A stretch of 64,000 bases of DNA, taken from Chamaelirium japonicum. Taxonomy: Eukaryota; Streptophyta; Magnoliopsida; Liliales; Melanthiaceae. The stretch is taken from positions 30,161,209 to 30,225,208 of the forward strand of contig OX393549.1 of assembly GCA_947650365.1 (NCBI GenBank). The letters are read 5' to 3'. The notes below the pieces were generated by a model. It saw only the letters and a program-made list of their open reading frames with translations, searched no databases and was not told the origin of the DNA. Each line of letters begins with the position of its first letter. The stretch's first letter is position 1. This document shows, one piece after another, positions 38,702 to 51,465 of this stretch. The translations under genes were made by a program, and so were the position numbers.

Positions 38702-39801
38702 TTATGGATACATTCGTGCGAATGAATTTGAATGGATCATACGAATGAGTAAGAATGGATCGTACGAATGAAATAGAATGGATTGTGCGAATGAATTAGA
38801 ATGGATCATACGAATGAATTAGAATGGATCGTGTGAAAGAATTAGAATGGATTGTTTGAATGAATTAGAATAGATTGTATGAATGAATTAGAATGGATCG
38901 TACGAATGAATTAGAATGGATCGTGCGAATGAATTAGAATGGATCGTACGAATGAATTAGAAAGGATACATTCGTGCGAATGAATTAGAATGGATACATT
39001 CGTGCGAAAGAATTAGAATAGATCGTATGAATGAATTAGAATGGATCCTATGAATGAATTAGAATGGATCGTGCGAATGAATTAGAATGGATCGTACGAA
39101 TGAATTAGAATGGATCGTGCTAACGAATTAGAATTGATCGAACTAATGAATTAGAATGGATACATTCGTGCGAATGAATTAGAATGGATCGGACGAATGA
39201 ATTAGAATGGATCGTACGAATGAGTAAGAATGGATCGTACGAATGAAATAGAATAGATCGTACGAATGAATTAGAATGGATCATACAAAGGAATTAGAAT
39301 GGATCGTACGAATGAATTAGAATGGATATATTTGTGCAAATGAATTAGAATGGATCATATGAATGTATTAGAATGGATCGTATGAGTGAATTAGAATGGA
39401 TCGTACGAATGAATTAGAATGGATCGTATAATGAATTAGAATGGATACATTCGTGTGAATGAATTAGAATGGATCGTATGAATAAATTAGAATAGATTTT
39501 GTGAATGAATTAGAACTGATCGTATGAATGAATTAGAATGGATACATTCGTGCGAATGAATTAGAATGGATTGTATGAATGAATTAGAATGGATCCTACG
39601 AATGAATTAGAATGGATCGTGCGAGTGAATTAGAATGGATCGTACGAATGAATTAGAATGGATCGTGCTAATGAATTAGAATTGATCGAACGAATGAATT
39701 AGCATGGATCGTGCTAATGAATTAGAATGGAACGTACGAATGAATTAGAATGGATCGTGTGAAAGAATTAGAATGGATTGTATGAATGAATTAGAATGAA
39801 T
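38702..39801 (-). repeat. Satellite block, reverse
   Basis: From FR-4 to RF-1. The marker TAGATTTTGTG lies near 39491. The GTGCTAATG / ATTAGCATGG set appears near 39118 and 39666. Confidence 0.91.
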
Positions 39802-40907
39802 TCGTACGATCCATTCGAATTCATTCGCACGATCCATTCTAATTCATTCATACGATCCATTCTAATTCATTCATACAATTCATTCTAATTCTTTCACACG
39901 ATCCATTCTAATTCATTCGTAGGATCCATTCTAATTCATTCGTACAATCTATTCTATTTCATTCGTACGATACATTCTTACTCATTCGTATGATCCATTC
40001 TAATTCATTCGGACGAATGTATCCATTCTAATTTATTCATATGATCCATTCTAATTCATTCGTACGATCCATTCTAATTCATTCGTACGATCCATTCTAA
40101 TTCATTCGTCCGATCCATTCTAATTCATTCGCACGAATGTACCCATTCTAATTCATTCGTACGATCCATTCTAATTCATTCGTACGATCCATTCTTATTC
40201 ATTCATAAGATCCATTCTAATTCATTCATACGATCCATTCTAATTCATTCGTACGATCCATTCTAATTCATTCGCACGAATGTATCCATTCTAGTTCATT
40301 CGTACGATCCATTCTAATTCATTCATACAATCCATTCTAATTCATTCGGACGAATGTATCCATTATAATTCATTCGTACGATCAGTTCTAATTCATTCAC
40401 AAAATCTATTCTAATTCATTCATACGATCCATTCTAATTCATTCACAAGAATGTATCCATTCTAATTCATTCATACGATCCATTCTAATTCATTCGTACG
40501 ATCCATTCTAATTCACTCATACGATCCATTTTAATACATTCATACGATCCATTCTAATTCATTTGCACGAATATATCCATTCTAATTCATTCGTACGATC
40601 CATTCTAATTCCTTCGTACTATCCATTCTAATTCATTCGTACGATCTATTCAAATTCATTCGTACGATCCATTCTAATTCCTTCGTACGATCCATTCTAA
40701 TTCCTTCGTACGATCCATTCTAATTCATTCGTACGATCCATTCTAATTCATTCATACAATCCATTCTAATTCTTTCACACAATTCATTCTAATTCATTCG
40801 TACGATCCATTCTAATTCATTCGTGCAATCCATTCTATTTCATTCGTACGATCCATTCTTACTCATTCGTACGATCCATTCTAATTCATTCACACGAATG
40901 TATCCTT
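39802..40907 (+). repeat. Satellite block, forward
   Basis: From RF-1 to a decayed FR-1 (GTATCCTTTCTTACGAATG). The marker doublet lies near 40379. Three ATTCCTTCG units cluster near 40605-40700. Confidence 0.91.
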
Positions 40908-41588
40908 TCTTACGAATGAATTAGAATAGATTGTACGAATGAATTAGAATGGATCGTACGAATGAATTAGAATGGATCGTACGAAGGAATTAGAATGGAT
41001 CCTACGAATGAATTAGAATGGATCGTACGAATTAATTAGAATAGATCGTACGAATGAATTAGAATGGATCGTACGAAGGAATTAGAATGGATCGTACGAA
41101 TGAATTAGACTGGATCGTACGAATGAATTTGAATGGATACATTTGTGCGAATGAATCTAAATGGATTGTATGAATGAATTAAAATGGATCGTACGAATGA
41201 ATTAGAATGGATCGTACGAATGAATTAGAATAGCTCATACGAATGAATTAGAATGAATCGTATGAATGAATTAGAATGGTTACATTCGTGCGAATGAATT
41301 AGAATAGATCGTACGAATGAATTAGAATGGATCGTACAAATAAATTAGAATGGATCGTGGGAATGAATTAGAATGGATCCACCGAATGAGTTAGAATGGA
41401 TCATACGAATGAATTAGAATGGATTGTACGAATGAATTAGAATGGATTTGTGCGAATGAATTAGAATGGATCGTATGAATGAATAAGAATGGATCGTACG
41501 AATGAATTAGAATGGATTGTGTGAATGAATTAGCATGAATCGTACGATTGTATTAGAATGGATCGTACGAATGAATTTGAATGAATCG
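40908..41588 (-). repeat. Satellite block, reverse
   Basis: From FR-1 to RF-3. Counterpart of 18249-18898, with an extra GGTTACATTCG 28-mer near 41278. Confidence 0.91.
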
Positions 41589-42345
41589 TACGATCCATTC
41601 TAATTCAATCATCCAATCCATTCTAATTCATTCGCATGAATGTATCCATTCTAATTCATTCGTACAATCCATTCTATTTCATTCGTACGATCCATTCTTA
41701 CTCATTCGTATGATCCATTCTAATTCATTTGTATGATCCATTCTAATTCATTCGTACAATCCATTGTAATTCATTCGTACGATCCATTATAATTCATTCG
41801 CACGATCCATTCTAATTCATTCATACGATCCATTCTAATTCATTCATACGATCCATTCTAATTCATTCCTACAATCCATTCTAATTCATTCGCCCGATCC
41901 ATTCTAATTCATTCATACGATCCATTCTATTCGAATGGATCATGCGATCCATTCGAATTCATTCGCACGATCCATTCTAATTCATTCATACGATCCATTC
42001 TAATTCATTCATACAATGCATTCTAATTCTTTCACACGATCCATTCTAATTCATTTGTACGATCCATTCTAATTCATTCGTACAATCCATTCTATTTCAT
42101 TTGTACGATCCATTCTTACTCATTCGTATGATCTATTATAATTCATTCGTACGATCCATTCTAATTCATTTGTACAATCCATTCTAATTCATTCGTACAA
42201 TCCATTCTATTTCATTCGTACGATCCATTCTTACTCATTCGTATGATCCATTATAATTCATTCGCACGAATGTATCCATTCTAATTCACTCATACAATCC
42301 ATTCTAATTCATTCCGTAAGATCCATTCTAATTCATTCGTACGAT
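41589..42345 (+). repeat. Satellite block, forward
   Basis: From RF-3 to FR-2. Base-for-base parallel of 18899-19655 at offset 22690, including the hairpin at 41930-41957. Confidence 0.93.
41930..41957. repeat. Perfect 28-bp hairpin, copy 2
   Basis: Identical to 19240-19267, 22690 bp downstream. No arm mismatch has accumulated. Confidence 0.93.
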
Positions 42346-42769
42346 CGTACGAATGAATTAGAATGGATCGTACGGATGAATTAGAATAGATTGTGCGAAT
42401 GAATTAGAATGGATCGTACGAATGAATTAGAATGGATCGTACGAATGAATTAGAATGGATCATACGAATGAGTAAGAATGGATCGTACGAATGAATAAGA
42501 ATGGATCGTACGAATGAATTAGAATGGATCATACGAATAAATTAGAATGGATACATTCGTCCGAATGAATTAGAATGGATCATACGAATGAGTAAAATGG
42601 ATCGTACGAATGAAATAGAATAGATTGTACGAATGAATTAGAATGGATCCTACGAATGAATTAGAATGGATCGTGTGAAAGAATTAGAATGGATTGTATG
42701 AATGAATTAGAATGGATCGTATGAATGAATTAGAATGGGTCGTGTGAATGAATTCGAATGGATCGTACG
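42346..42769 (-). repeat. Satellite block, reverse
   Basis: From FR-2 to reversed RF-1. A one-base deletion in GAGTAAAATGG near 42588 shifts the offset to 19656-20081 from 22690 to 22689. Confidence 0.92.
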
Positions 42770-44937
42770 AATTCATTCTAATTCATTCATACAATCCATT
42801 CTAATTCTTTCACACGATCCATTCTAATTGATTCGTACGTTCCATTCTAATTCATTAGCACGATCCATGCTAATTCATGCGTTCGATCAAATCTAATTCA
42901 TTAGCACGATCCATTCTAATTCCTTCGTACAATCCATTCTAATTCATTCGCACGATCCATTCTAATTCATTCATAGGATCCATTCTAATTCATTCATACG
43001 ATCTATTCTAATTCTTTCGCACGAATGTATCCATTCTAATTCATTCGCACGAATGTATCCATTCTAATTCATTCGTACGATCCATTCTAATTCATTCGCA
43101 CGATCCATTCTAATTCATTCATACGGTCAATTCTAATTCATTCGCACGAATGTATCCATTCTAATTCATTCGTACGATCCATTCTAATTCATTCGTAGGA
43201 TCCATTCTAATTCATTCATACAATCCATTCTAATTCATTCGCACGAATGTATCCATTCTAATTCATTCGTACGATCAGTTCTAATTCATTCACAAAATCT
43301 ATTCTAATTCATTCATACGATCCATTCTAATTCATTCACACGAATGTATCCATTATAATTCATTCATACGATCCATTCTAATTCATTCGTACGATCCATT
43401 CTAATTCACTCATACGATCCATTCTAATACATTCATACGATCCATTCTAATTCATTTGCACGAATATATCCATTCTAATTCATTCGTACGATCCATTCTA
43501 ATTCCTTCGTACGATCCATTCTAATTCATTCGTACGATCTATTCTATTTCATTCGTACGATCCATTCTTACTCATTCGTACGATCCATTCTAATTCATTC
43601 GTCCGATCCATTCTAATTCATTCGCACGAATGTATCCATTCTAATTCATTCTTTCGATCAATTCTAATTCATTAGCATGATCCATTCTAATTCATTCGTA
43701 CGATCCATTCTAATTCATTCGCACGATCCATTCTAATTCATTCATAGGATCCATTCTAATTCATTCGTACGATCCATTCTAATTCATTCGCACGAATGCA
43801 TCCATTCTAATTCATTCATACGATCCATTCTACTTCATTCGTACTAACCGTTCTAATTCACTCATACGATCCATTCTAATTCATTCATACGATCCATTCT
43901 AATTCATTTGCATGAATATATCCATTCTAATTTATTCGTACGATCCATTCTAATTCCTTCGTACGATCCATTCTAATTCCTTCGTACGATCCATTCTAAT
44001 TCCTTCGTATGATCCATTCTATTTCATTCGTATGATCCATTCTAATTCCTTCGTACGATCCATTCTAATTCCTTTGTATCTATTCTAATTCACTCATACG
44101 ATCCATTCTAATTCATTCGTACGATCCATTCTAATTCATTCATACAATCCATTCTAATTCATTCGCACGAATGTATCCATTCTAATCCATTCGTACGATC
44201 CATTCTAATCCATTCATATGATTTATTCTAATTCATTCGCATGAATGTAACCATTCTAATTCATTCATTTGATCCATTCTAATTCATTCGTACGATCCAT
44301 TCTAATTCATTCGTCCGATCCATTCTAATTCATTCGCACGAATGTATCCATTCTAAACCATTCATACGATCCATTCTAATTTATTCGTACGATCCATTCT
44401 AATTCATTCATAAGATCCATTCTAATTCATTCGTACGATCCATTCTAATTCATTCGTACGATCCATTCTAATTCATTCGTAAGATCCATTCTAATTCATT
44501 CGTACGATCCATTCTAATTCATTCGTACGATCGATTCTAATTCATTCGCACGAATGTATCCATTCTAGTTCATTCGTACGATCCATTCTAATTCATTCTA
44601 ATTCATTCGTACGATCCATTCTATTTCATTCGTACGATCCATTCTAACTCATTCGTATGATCCATTCTAATTCATTCGTACGATCCATTCTAATTCATTC
44701 GTACGATCCATTCTAATTCATTTGTACGATCCATTCTAATTTATTCGCACGAATGTATCCATTCTAGTTCATTCGTACGATCCATTCTAATTCATTCGTA
44801 CGATCCATTCTAATTCATTTGCACGATCCATTCTAATTCATTCGTACGATCCATTCTAATTCATTCATACGATCCATTCTAATTCATTCGTACGATCCAT
44901 TCTAATTCATTCGTACAATCTATTCTAATTCATTCGT
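42770..44937 (+). repeat. Satellite block, forward, long
   Basis: Second-longest block (2.2 kb). The first 850 bp copy 20082 onward. The marker doublet lies near 43270. A slip near 44590 repeats ATTCTAATTC. It ends in reversed FR-1 (ATTCGTACGAATGGATTC). Confidence 0.92.
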
Positions 44938-45416
44938 ACGAATGGATTCATTCGTGTGAATGAATTAGAATGGATCGTACGAATGAGTAAGAATGGATCG
45001 TACGAATGAAATTGAATGGATTGCACGAATGAATTAGAATGGATCGTACGAATGAATTAGAATGGATCGTGTGAAAGAATTAGAATGGATTGTATGAATG
45101 AATTAGAATGGATCGTATGAAGGAATTAGAATGGATCGTACGAATGAATTAGAATGGATCGTACGAATGAATTAGAATAGATCGTACGAATGAATTAGAA
45201 TGGATCGTACGAATGAATTAGAATGGATCGTGTGAAAGAATTAGAATGGATCGTACGAATGAATTAGAATGGATCGTGCGAATGAATTAGAATGGATCGT
45301 ACGAATGAATTAGAATGGATCGTGCGAATGAATTAGAATGGATCGTACGAATGAATTAGAATGGATCGTGCTAATGAATTAGAATTGATCGAACGAATGA
45401 ATTAGCATGGATCGTG
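44938..45416 (-). repeat. Satellite block, reverse, inverted module
   Basis: Read on the minus strand this is the 22812-23245 block (RF-2 to FR-1) with two more monomers. It ends in reversed RF-2 (AGCATGGATCGTGCATTCG). Confidence 0.9.
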
Positions 45417-45430
45417 CATTCGTACGATCC
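44938..45430 (-). repeat. Inverted copy of 22811-23260
   Basis: On the minus strand it starts with reversed RF-2, then the TTCGATCAATTC set, GTGCAATCC and TTCTTACTC units, and ends in FR-1. It is two monomers longer than the 22811 copy. Confidence 0.88.
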
Positions 45431-46244
45431 ATTCTAATTCATTCGTAAGATCCATTCTAATTCATTCGTACGATCCATTCTAATTCATTCGTACGATCCA
45501 TTCTAATACATTCGTACGATTCATGCTAATTCATTCGCACGATCCATTCTAATTCATTCGTACGATCCATTCTTATTCATTCATACGATCCATTCTAATT
45601 CATTCGCACAATCCATTCTAATTCATTCGTACAATCCATTCTAATTCATTCGTATGATCCATTCTAATTCATTTGTACGATCCATTCTAATTCATTCGCA
45701 CGATCCATTCTAATTCATTCATACGATCCATTCTAATTCATTCATACGATCCATTCTAATTCATTCGTACAATCCATTCTAATTCATTCGCCCGATCCAT
45801 TCTAATTCATTCATACGATCCATTCTATTCGAATGGATCATGCGATCCATTCGAATTCATTCGCACGATCCATTCTAATTCATTCATACGATCCATTCTA
45901 ATTCATTCATACAATGCATTCTAATTCTTTCACCCGATCCATTCTAATTCATTCGTACGATCCATTCTAATTCATTCGTACAATCCATTCTATTTCATTT
46001 GTACGATCCATTCTTACTCATTCGTATGATCCATTCTAATTCATTCGTACGATCCATTCTAATTCATTTGTACGATCCATTCTAATTCATTCGTACAATC
46101 CATTCTATTTCATTCGTACGATCCATTCTTACTCATTCGTATGATCCATTCTAATTCATTCGCACGAATGTATCCATTCTAATTCATTCATACAATCCAT
46201 TCTAATTCATTCCGTACGATCCATTCTAATTCACTCGTACGATC
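45417..46244 (+). repeat. Satellite block, forward
   Basis: From reversed RF-2 to FR-2. From about 45650 it parallels 41750 onward, with the third copy of the hairpin at 45828-45855. Confidence 0.92.
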
Positions 46245-46525
46245 GTACGAATGAATTAGAATGGATCGTACGAATGAATTAGAATAGATTGTGCGAATGA
46301 ATTAGAATGGATCGTACGAATGAATTAGAATGGATCGTACGAATGAATTAGAATGGATCATACGAATGAGTAAGAATGGATCATACGAATGAATTAGAAT
46401 GGATCGTACGAATGAATTAGAATGGATCGTACGAATAAATTAGAATGGATACATTCGTCCGAATGAATTAGAATGGATCATATGAATGAGTAAGAATGGA
46501 TCGTACGAATGAAATAGAATAGATC
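45650..46525. repeat. Dispersed module, partial copy 3
   Basis: Matches 41752-42627 at a constant offset of 3898 (hairpin and FR-2 anchors). Confidence 0.92.
45828..45855. repeat. Perfect 28-bp hairpin, copy 3
   Basis: Third identical copy, 3898 bp after the second, within a partial copy of the same module. Confidence 0.92.
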
Positions 46526-47006
46526 GTACGAATGAATTAGAATGGAATATACGAACGAATTAGAATGGATCGTACGAATGAATTAGAATGGATCGTATGA
46601 ATGAATTAGAATGGATCGTACGAATGAATTAGAATGGATCGTGTGAATGAATTCGAATGGATCGTGCTAATGAATTATAACGGAATAGAATAGATTGTAC
46701 GAATGAATTAGAATGGATCGTACGAAGGAATTAGAATGGATCGTACGAATGAATTAGAATGGATCGTACGAATAAATTAGAATGGATACATTCGTGCGAA
46801 TGAATTAGAATGGATCATACGAATGAGTAAGAATGGATCGTACGAATGTATTAGAATAGATTGTACGAATGAATTAGAATGGATTAGACGAATGGATTAG
46901 AATGGATCGTGTGAAAGAATTAGAATGGATTGTATGAATGAATTAGAATGGATCGTATGAATGAATTAGAATGGATCTTGCGAATGAATTCGAATGGATC
47001 GTACGA
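46245..47006 (-). repeat. Satellite block, reverse
   Basis: From FR-2 to reversed RF-1. Two similar runs are fused at 46660-46690 by ATAACGGAATAGAATAG, a deletion joint. Confidence 0.9.
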
Positions 47007-47243
47007 ATTCATTCTAATTAATTCGTACGATCCATTCTTACTCATTCGTATGATCCATTCTAATTCATTCGGACGAATGTATCCATTCTAATTTATTCGT
47101 ACGATCCATTCTAATTCATTCGTACGATCCATTCTAATTCATTCGTACGATCCATTCTAATTCATTCATACGATCCATTCTAATTCATTCATACGATCCA
47201 TTCTAATTCATTCGCACAAATGTATCCATTCTAATTAATTCGT
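47007..47243 (+). repeat. Satellite block, forward, short
   Basis: About ten units from reversed RF-1 to a scarless switch at AATTCGTACGAAGGAATTAG. Confidence 0.9.
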
Positions 47244-47627
47244 ACGAAGGAATTAGAATGGATCGTACGAATGAATTAGAATGGATCGTACGAATGAATT
47301 AGAATGGATCTTACGAATGAATTAGAATGGATCGTACGAATGAATTAGAATGGATATATTCGTGCAAATGAATTAGAATGGATCGTATGAATGTATTAGA
47401 ATGGATCGTATGAGTGAATTAGAATGGATCGTACGAATGAATTAGAATGGATCGTATGAATGAATTAGAATGGTTACATTCGTGCGAATGAATTAGAAAA
47501 GATCGTACGAATGAATTAGAATGGATCGTACGAATAAATTAGAATGGATCGTGGGAATGAATTAGAATGGATCGTACGAATGAATTAGAATGGATCCACC
47601 GAATGAGTTAGAATAGATCATACGAAT
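47244..47627 (-). repeat. Satellite block, reverse
   Basis: GAATGTATTAG, GGTTACATTCG and GGATCCACCG units in order. It ends in a one-off switch, CATACGAATGATCCATTC. Confidence 0.9.
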
Positions 47628-48049
47628 GATCCATTCTAATTCATTCATACGATCCATTCTAATTCATTTGCACGAATATATCCACTCTAATTCATTCGTA
47701 CGATCCATTCTAATTCCTTCGTACGATCCATTCTCATTCCTTCGTACGATCCATTCTATTTCATTCGTATGATCCATTCTAATTCCTTCGTACGATCCAT
47801 TCTAATTCCTTCGTATCCATTCTAATTCACTCATACGATCCATTCTAATTCATTCATACGATCTATTCTAATTCATTCATACAATCCATTCTAATTCTTT
47901 CACACGATCCATTATAATTCATTCGTACGATCCATTCTAATTCATTCGCACAATCCATTCTATTTCATTCGCACGATCCATTCTTACTCATTGGTACGAT
48001 CCATTCTAATTCATTCGCACGAATGTATCCATTCTAATTCATTCGCACA
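47628..48049 (+). repeat. Satellite block, forward
   Basis: About 18 units rich in ATTCCTTCG. Contains a 15-bp remnant CCTTCGTATCC near 47810. It ends at GCACAAATGAATTAG. Confidence 0.9.
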
Positions 48050-48787
48050 AATGAATTAGAATGGATCGTACGAATGAATTAGAATGGATCGTGCGAATGA
48101 ATTAGAATGGATCATACGAATGAATTAGAATGGATCATACGAATGAACTAGAATGGATACATTCGTGCGAATGATTTAGAATGGATCGTACGAATGAATT
48201 AGAATGGATCGTACGAATGAATTAGAATGGATCTTACGAATGAATTAGAATGGATCGTACGAATAAATTAGGATGGATCGTATGAATGGTTTAGAATGGA
48301 TACATTCGTGCGAATCAATTAGAATGGATCGGACGAATGAATTAGAATGGATCGTACGAATGAATTAGAATGGATCAAATGAATGAATTAGAATGGTTAC
48401 ATTCATGCGAATGAATTAGAATGGATCGTACGAATGGATTAGAAAGGATCGTACGAATGAATTAGAATGGATACATTCGTGCGAATGAATTAGAATGGAT
48501 CATACGAATGAGTAAGAATGGATAGTATGAATGAAATAGAATGGATTAGAATGGATTAGAATGGATCGTACGAATGAACTAGAATGGATACATTCGTGCG
48601 AATGAATTAGAATGGATCGTACGAATTAATTAGAATGGATCGTACAAATGAATTAGAATGGATCTTACGAATGAATTAGAATGGATCGTACGAATGAATT
48701 AGAATGGATCGTACGAATGAATTAGAATGGATACATTCGTGCGAATGAATTAGAATGGATCGGACGAATGAATTAGAATGGATCGTA
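48050..48787 (-). repeat. Satellite block, reverse
   Basis: First arm of the 2678-bp tandem module. A 10-bp local repeat GAATGGATTA occurs at 48537-48560. It ends in RF-5 (GTACGCTCGAATGTATCC). Confidence 0.93.
48537..48560 (-). repeat. 10-bp slip repeat
   Basis: GAATGGATTA is repeated back to back before GAATGGATCG, two pentamers per step. It is copied in the second tandem module near 51215. Confidence 0.87.
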
Positions 48788-50161
48788 CGCTCGAATGTAT
48801 CCATTCTAATCCATTCGTACGATCCATTCTAATCCATTCGTACGATCCATTCTAATTCATTCGCATGAATGTAACCATTCTAATTCATTCTTTTGATCCA
48901 TTCTAATTCATTCGTACGATCCATTCTAATTCATTCATACGATCCATTCTAATTCATTCGTATGATCCATTCTAATTCATTCATACAATCCATTCTAATT
49001 CATTCTCACGATCCATTCTAATTCATTCATACGATCCATTCTAATTCATTCATACAATCCATTCTAATTCATTCATACGATCTATTCTAATTCTTTCGCA
49101 CGAATGTATCCATTCTAATTCATTCGCACGAATGTATCCATTCTAATTCATTCTTACGATCCATTCTAATTCATTCGCACGATCCATTCTAATTCATTCG
49201 TACGATCAATTCTAATTCATTCGCACGAATGTATCCATTCTAATTCATTCGTACGATCCATTCTAATTCATTCATAGGATCCATTCTAATTCATTCATAC
49301 AATCCATTCTAATTCATTCGCACGAATGTATCCATTCTAATTCATTCGTACGATCAGTTCTAATTCATTCACAAAATCTATTCTAATTCATTCATACGAT
49401 CCATTCTAATTCATTCACACGAATATATCCATTCTAATTCATTCATACGATCCATTCTAATTCATTCGTACGATCCATTCTAATTCACTCATACGATCCA
49501 TTCTAATACATTCATACGATCCATTCTAATTCATTTGCACAAATATATCCATTCTAATTCATTCATACGATCCATTCTAATTCCTTCGTACGATCCATTC
49601 TAATTCATTCGTACGATCTATTCTATTTCATTCGTACGATCCATTCTTATTCATTCGTCCGATCCATTCTAATTCATTCGTCCGATCCATTCTAATTCAT
49701 TCGCACGAATGTATCCATTCTAATTCATTCGTACGATCCATTCTAATTCATTCGCACGATCCATTCTAATTCATTCGTATGATCCATTCTAATTTATTCA
49801 CACGATCCATTCTAATTCATTCGTACGATCCATTCTAATTCATGCGCACGATCCATTCTAATTCATTCGTACGATCCATTCTAATTCATTCATACGATCC
49901 ATTCTAATTCATTCGTACGATCCATTCTAATTCATTCGCACAAATGTATCCATTCTAATTCATTCGTACGATCCATTCTAATTCATTCGCACGATCCATT
50001 CTAATTCATTCGTACGATCCATTCTAATTCATTCGTACGATCCATTCTAATTCATTCGTATGATCCATTCTAATTAATTCGTATGATCCAATCTAATTCA
50101 TTCGTATATTCCATTCTAATTCATTCGCACGATCCATTCATTCGTACGATCCATTCTAATT
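48788..50161 (+). repeat. Satellite block, forward
   Basis: Forward arm of the 2678-bp module, first copy. The marker lies near 49350. It ends after a shortened unit (GATCCATTCATTCG, 50129) in FR-3. Confidence 0.93.
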
Positions 50162-51465
50162 CAGGATCGTACGAATGAATTAGAATGGATACATTCATGC
50201 GAATGAATTAGAATTGATCGTACGAATGAATTAGAATGGATCGTGCGAATCAATTAGAATGGATCGTACGAATGAATTAGAATGGATCGTACGAATGAAC
50301 TAGAATGGATACATTTGTGTGAATGAATTAGAATGGATCGTACGAATGAATTAGAATGGATCGTACGAATGAATTAGAATGGATCTTACGAATGAATTAG
50401 AATGGATCGTACAAATGAATTAGAATGGATCGTACGAATGAATTAAAATGGATACATTCGTGCGAATGAATTAGAATGGATCGGACGAATGAATTAGAAT
50501 GGATCGTACGAATGAATTAGAATGGATCAAATGAATGAATTAGAATGGATCGTACGAATGAATTAGAATGCATCGTACGAAAGAATTAGAATGGATATAT
50601 TCATGCGAATGAATTAGAATGGATCGTACGAATGAATTAGACTGGATCGTACGAATAAATTTGAATGGATACATTTGTGCGAATGAATCTAAATGGATTG
50701 TATGAATGAATTACAATGGATCGTACGAATGAATTAGAATGGATCGTACGAATGAATTAGAATGGATCGTGCGAATGAATTAGAATGGATCGTACGAATG
50801 AATTAGAATGGATCATACGAATGAACTAGAATGGATACATTCGTGCGAATGATTTAGAATGGATCGTACGAATGAATTAGAATGGATCGTACGAATGAAT
50901 TAGAATGGATCTTACGAATGAATTAGAATGGATCGTACGAATAAATTAGGATGGATCGTATGAATGGTTTAGAATGGATACATTCGTGCGAATGAATTAG
51001 AATGGATCGGACGAATGAATTAGAATGGATCGTACGAATGAATTAGAATGGATCAAATGAATGAATTAGAATGGTTACATTCATGCGAATGAATTAGAAT
51101 GGATCGTACGAATGGGTTACAATGGATCGTACGAATGAATTAGAATGGATACATTCGTGCGAATGAATTAGAATGGATCATACGAATGAGTAAGAATGGA
51201 TAGTATGAATGAAATAGAATGGATTAGAATGGATTAGAATGGATCGTACGAATGAACTAGAATGGATACATTCGTGCGAATGAATTAGAATGGATCGTAC
51301 GAATTAATTAGAATGGATCGTACGAATGAATTAGAATGGATCTTACGAATGAATTAGAATGGATCGTACGAATGAATTAGAATGGATCGTACGAATGAAT
51401 TAGAATGGATACATTCGTGCGAATGAATTAGAATGGATCGGACGAATGAATTAGAATGGATCGTA
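50162..51465 (-). repeat. Satellite block, reverse
   Basis: Contains the end of module copy 1 and the start of copy 2 (joint about 50733-50757). Ends in RF-5. Confidence 0.93.

Larger units (their letters stand above)
41580..43624. repeat. Dispersed 2.05-kb module, copy 2
   Basis: Offset 22690 until 42588, then 22689 because one G was lost in GAGTAAG. All three switches are retained. Confidence 0.94.
48055..50757. repeat. 2678-bp tandem module, copy 1
   Basis: Reverse arm, RF-5, forward arm, FR-3, then a reverse arm. Five anchors (48173, 48781, 50162, 50641 and the RF-5 joint) all recur exactly 2678 bp on, with no net length change. Only scattered single-base differences are seen, for example CACAAATAT here against CACGAATAT in copy 2. 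Confidence 0.95.
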
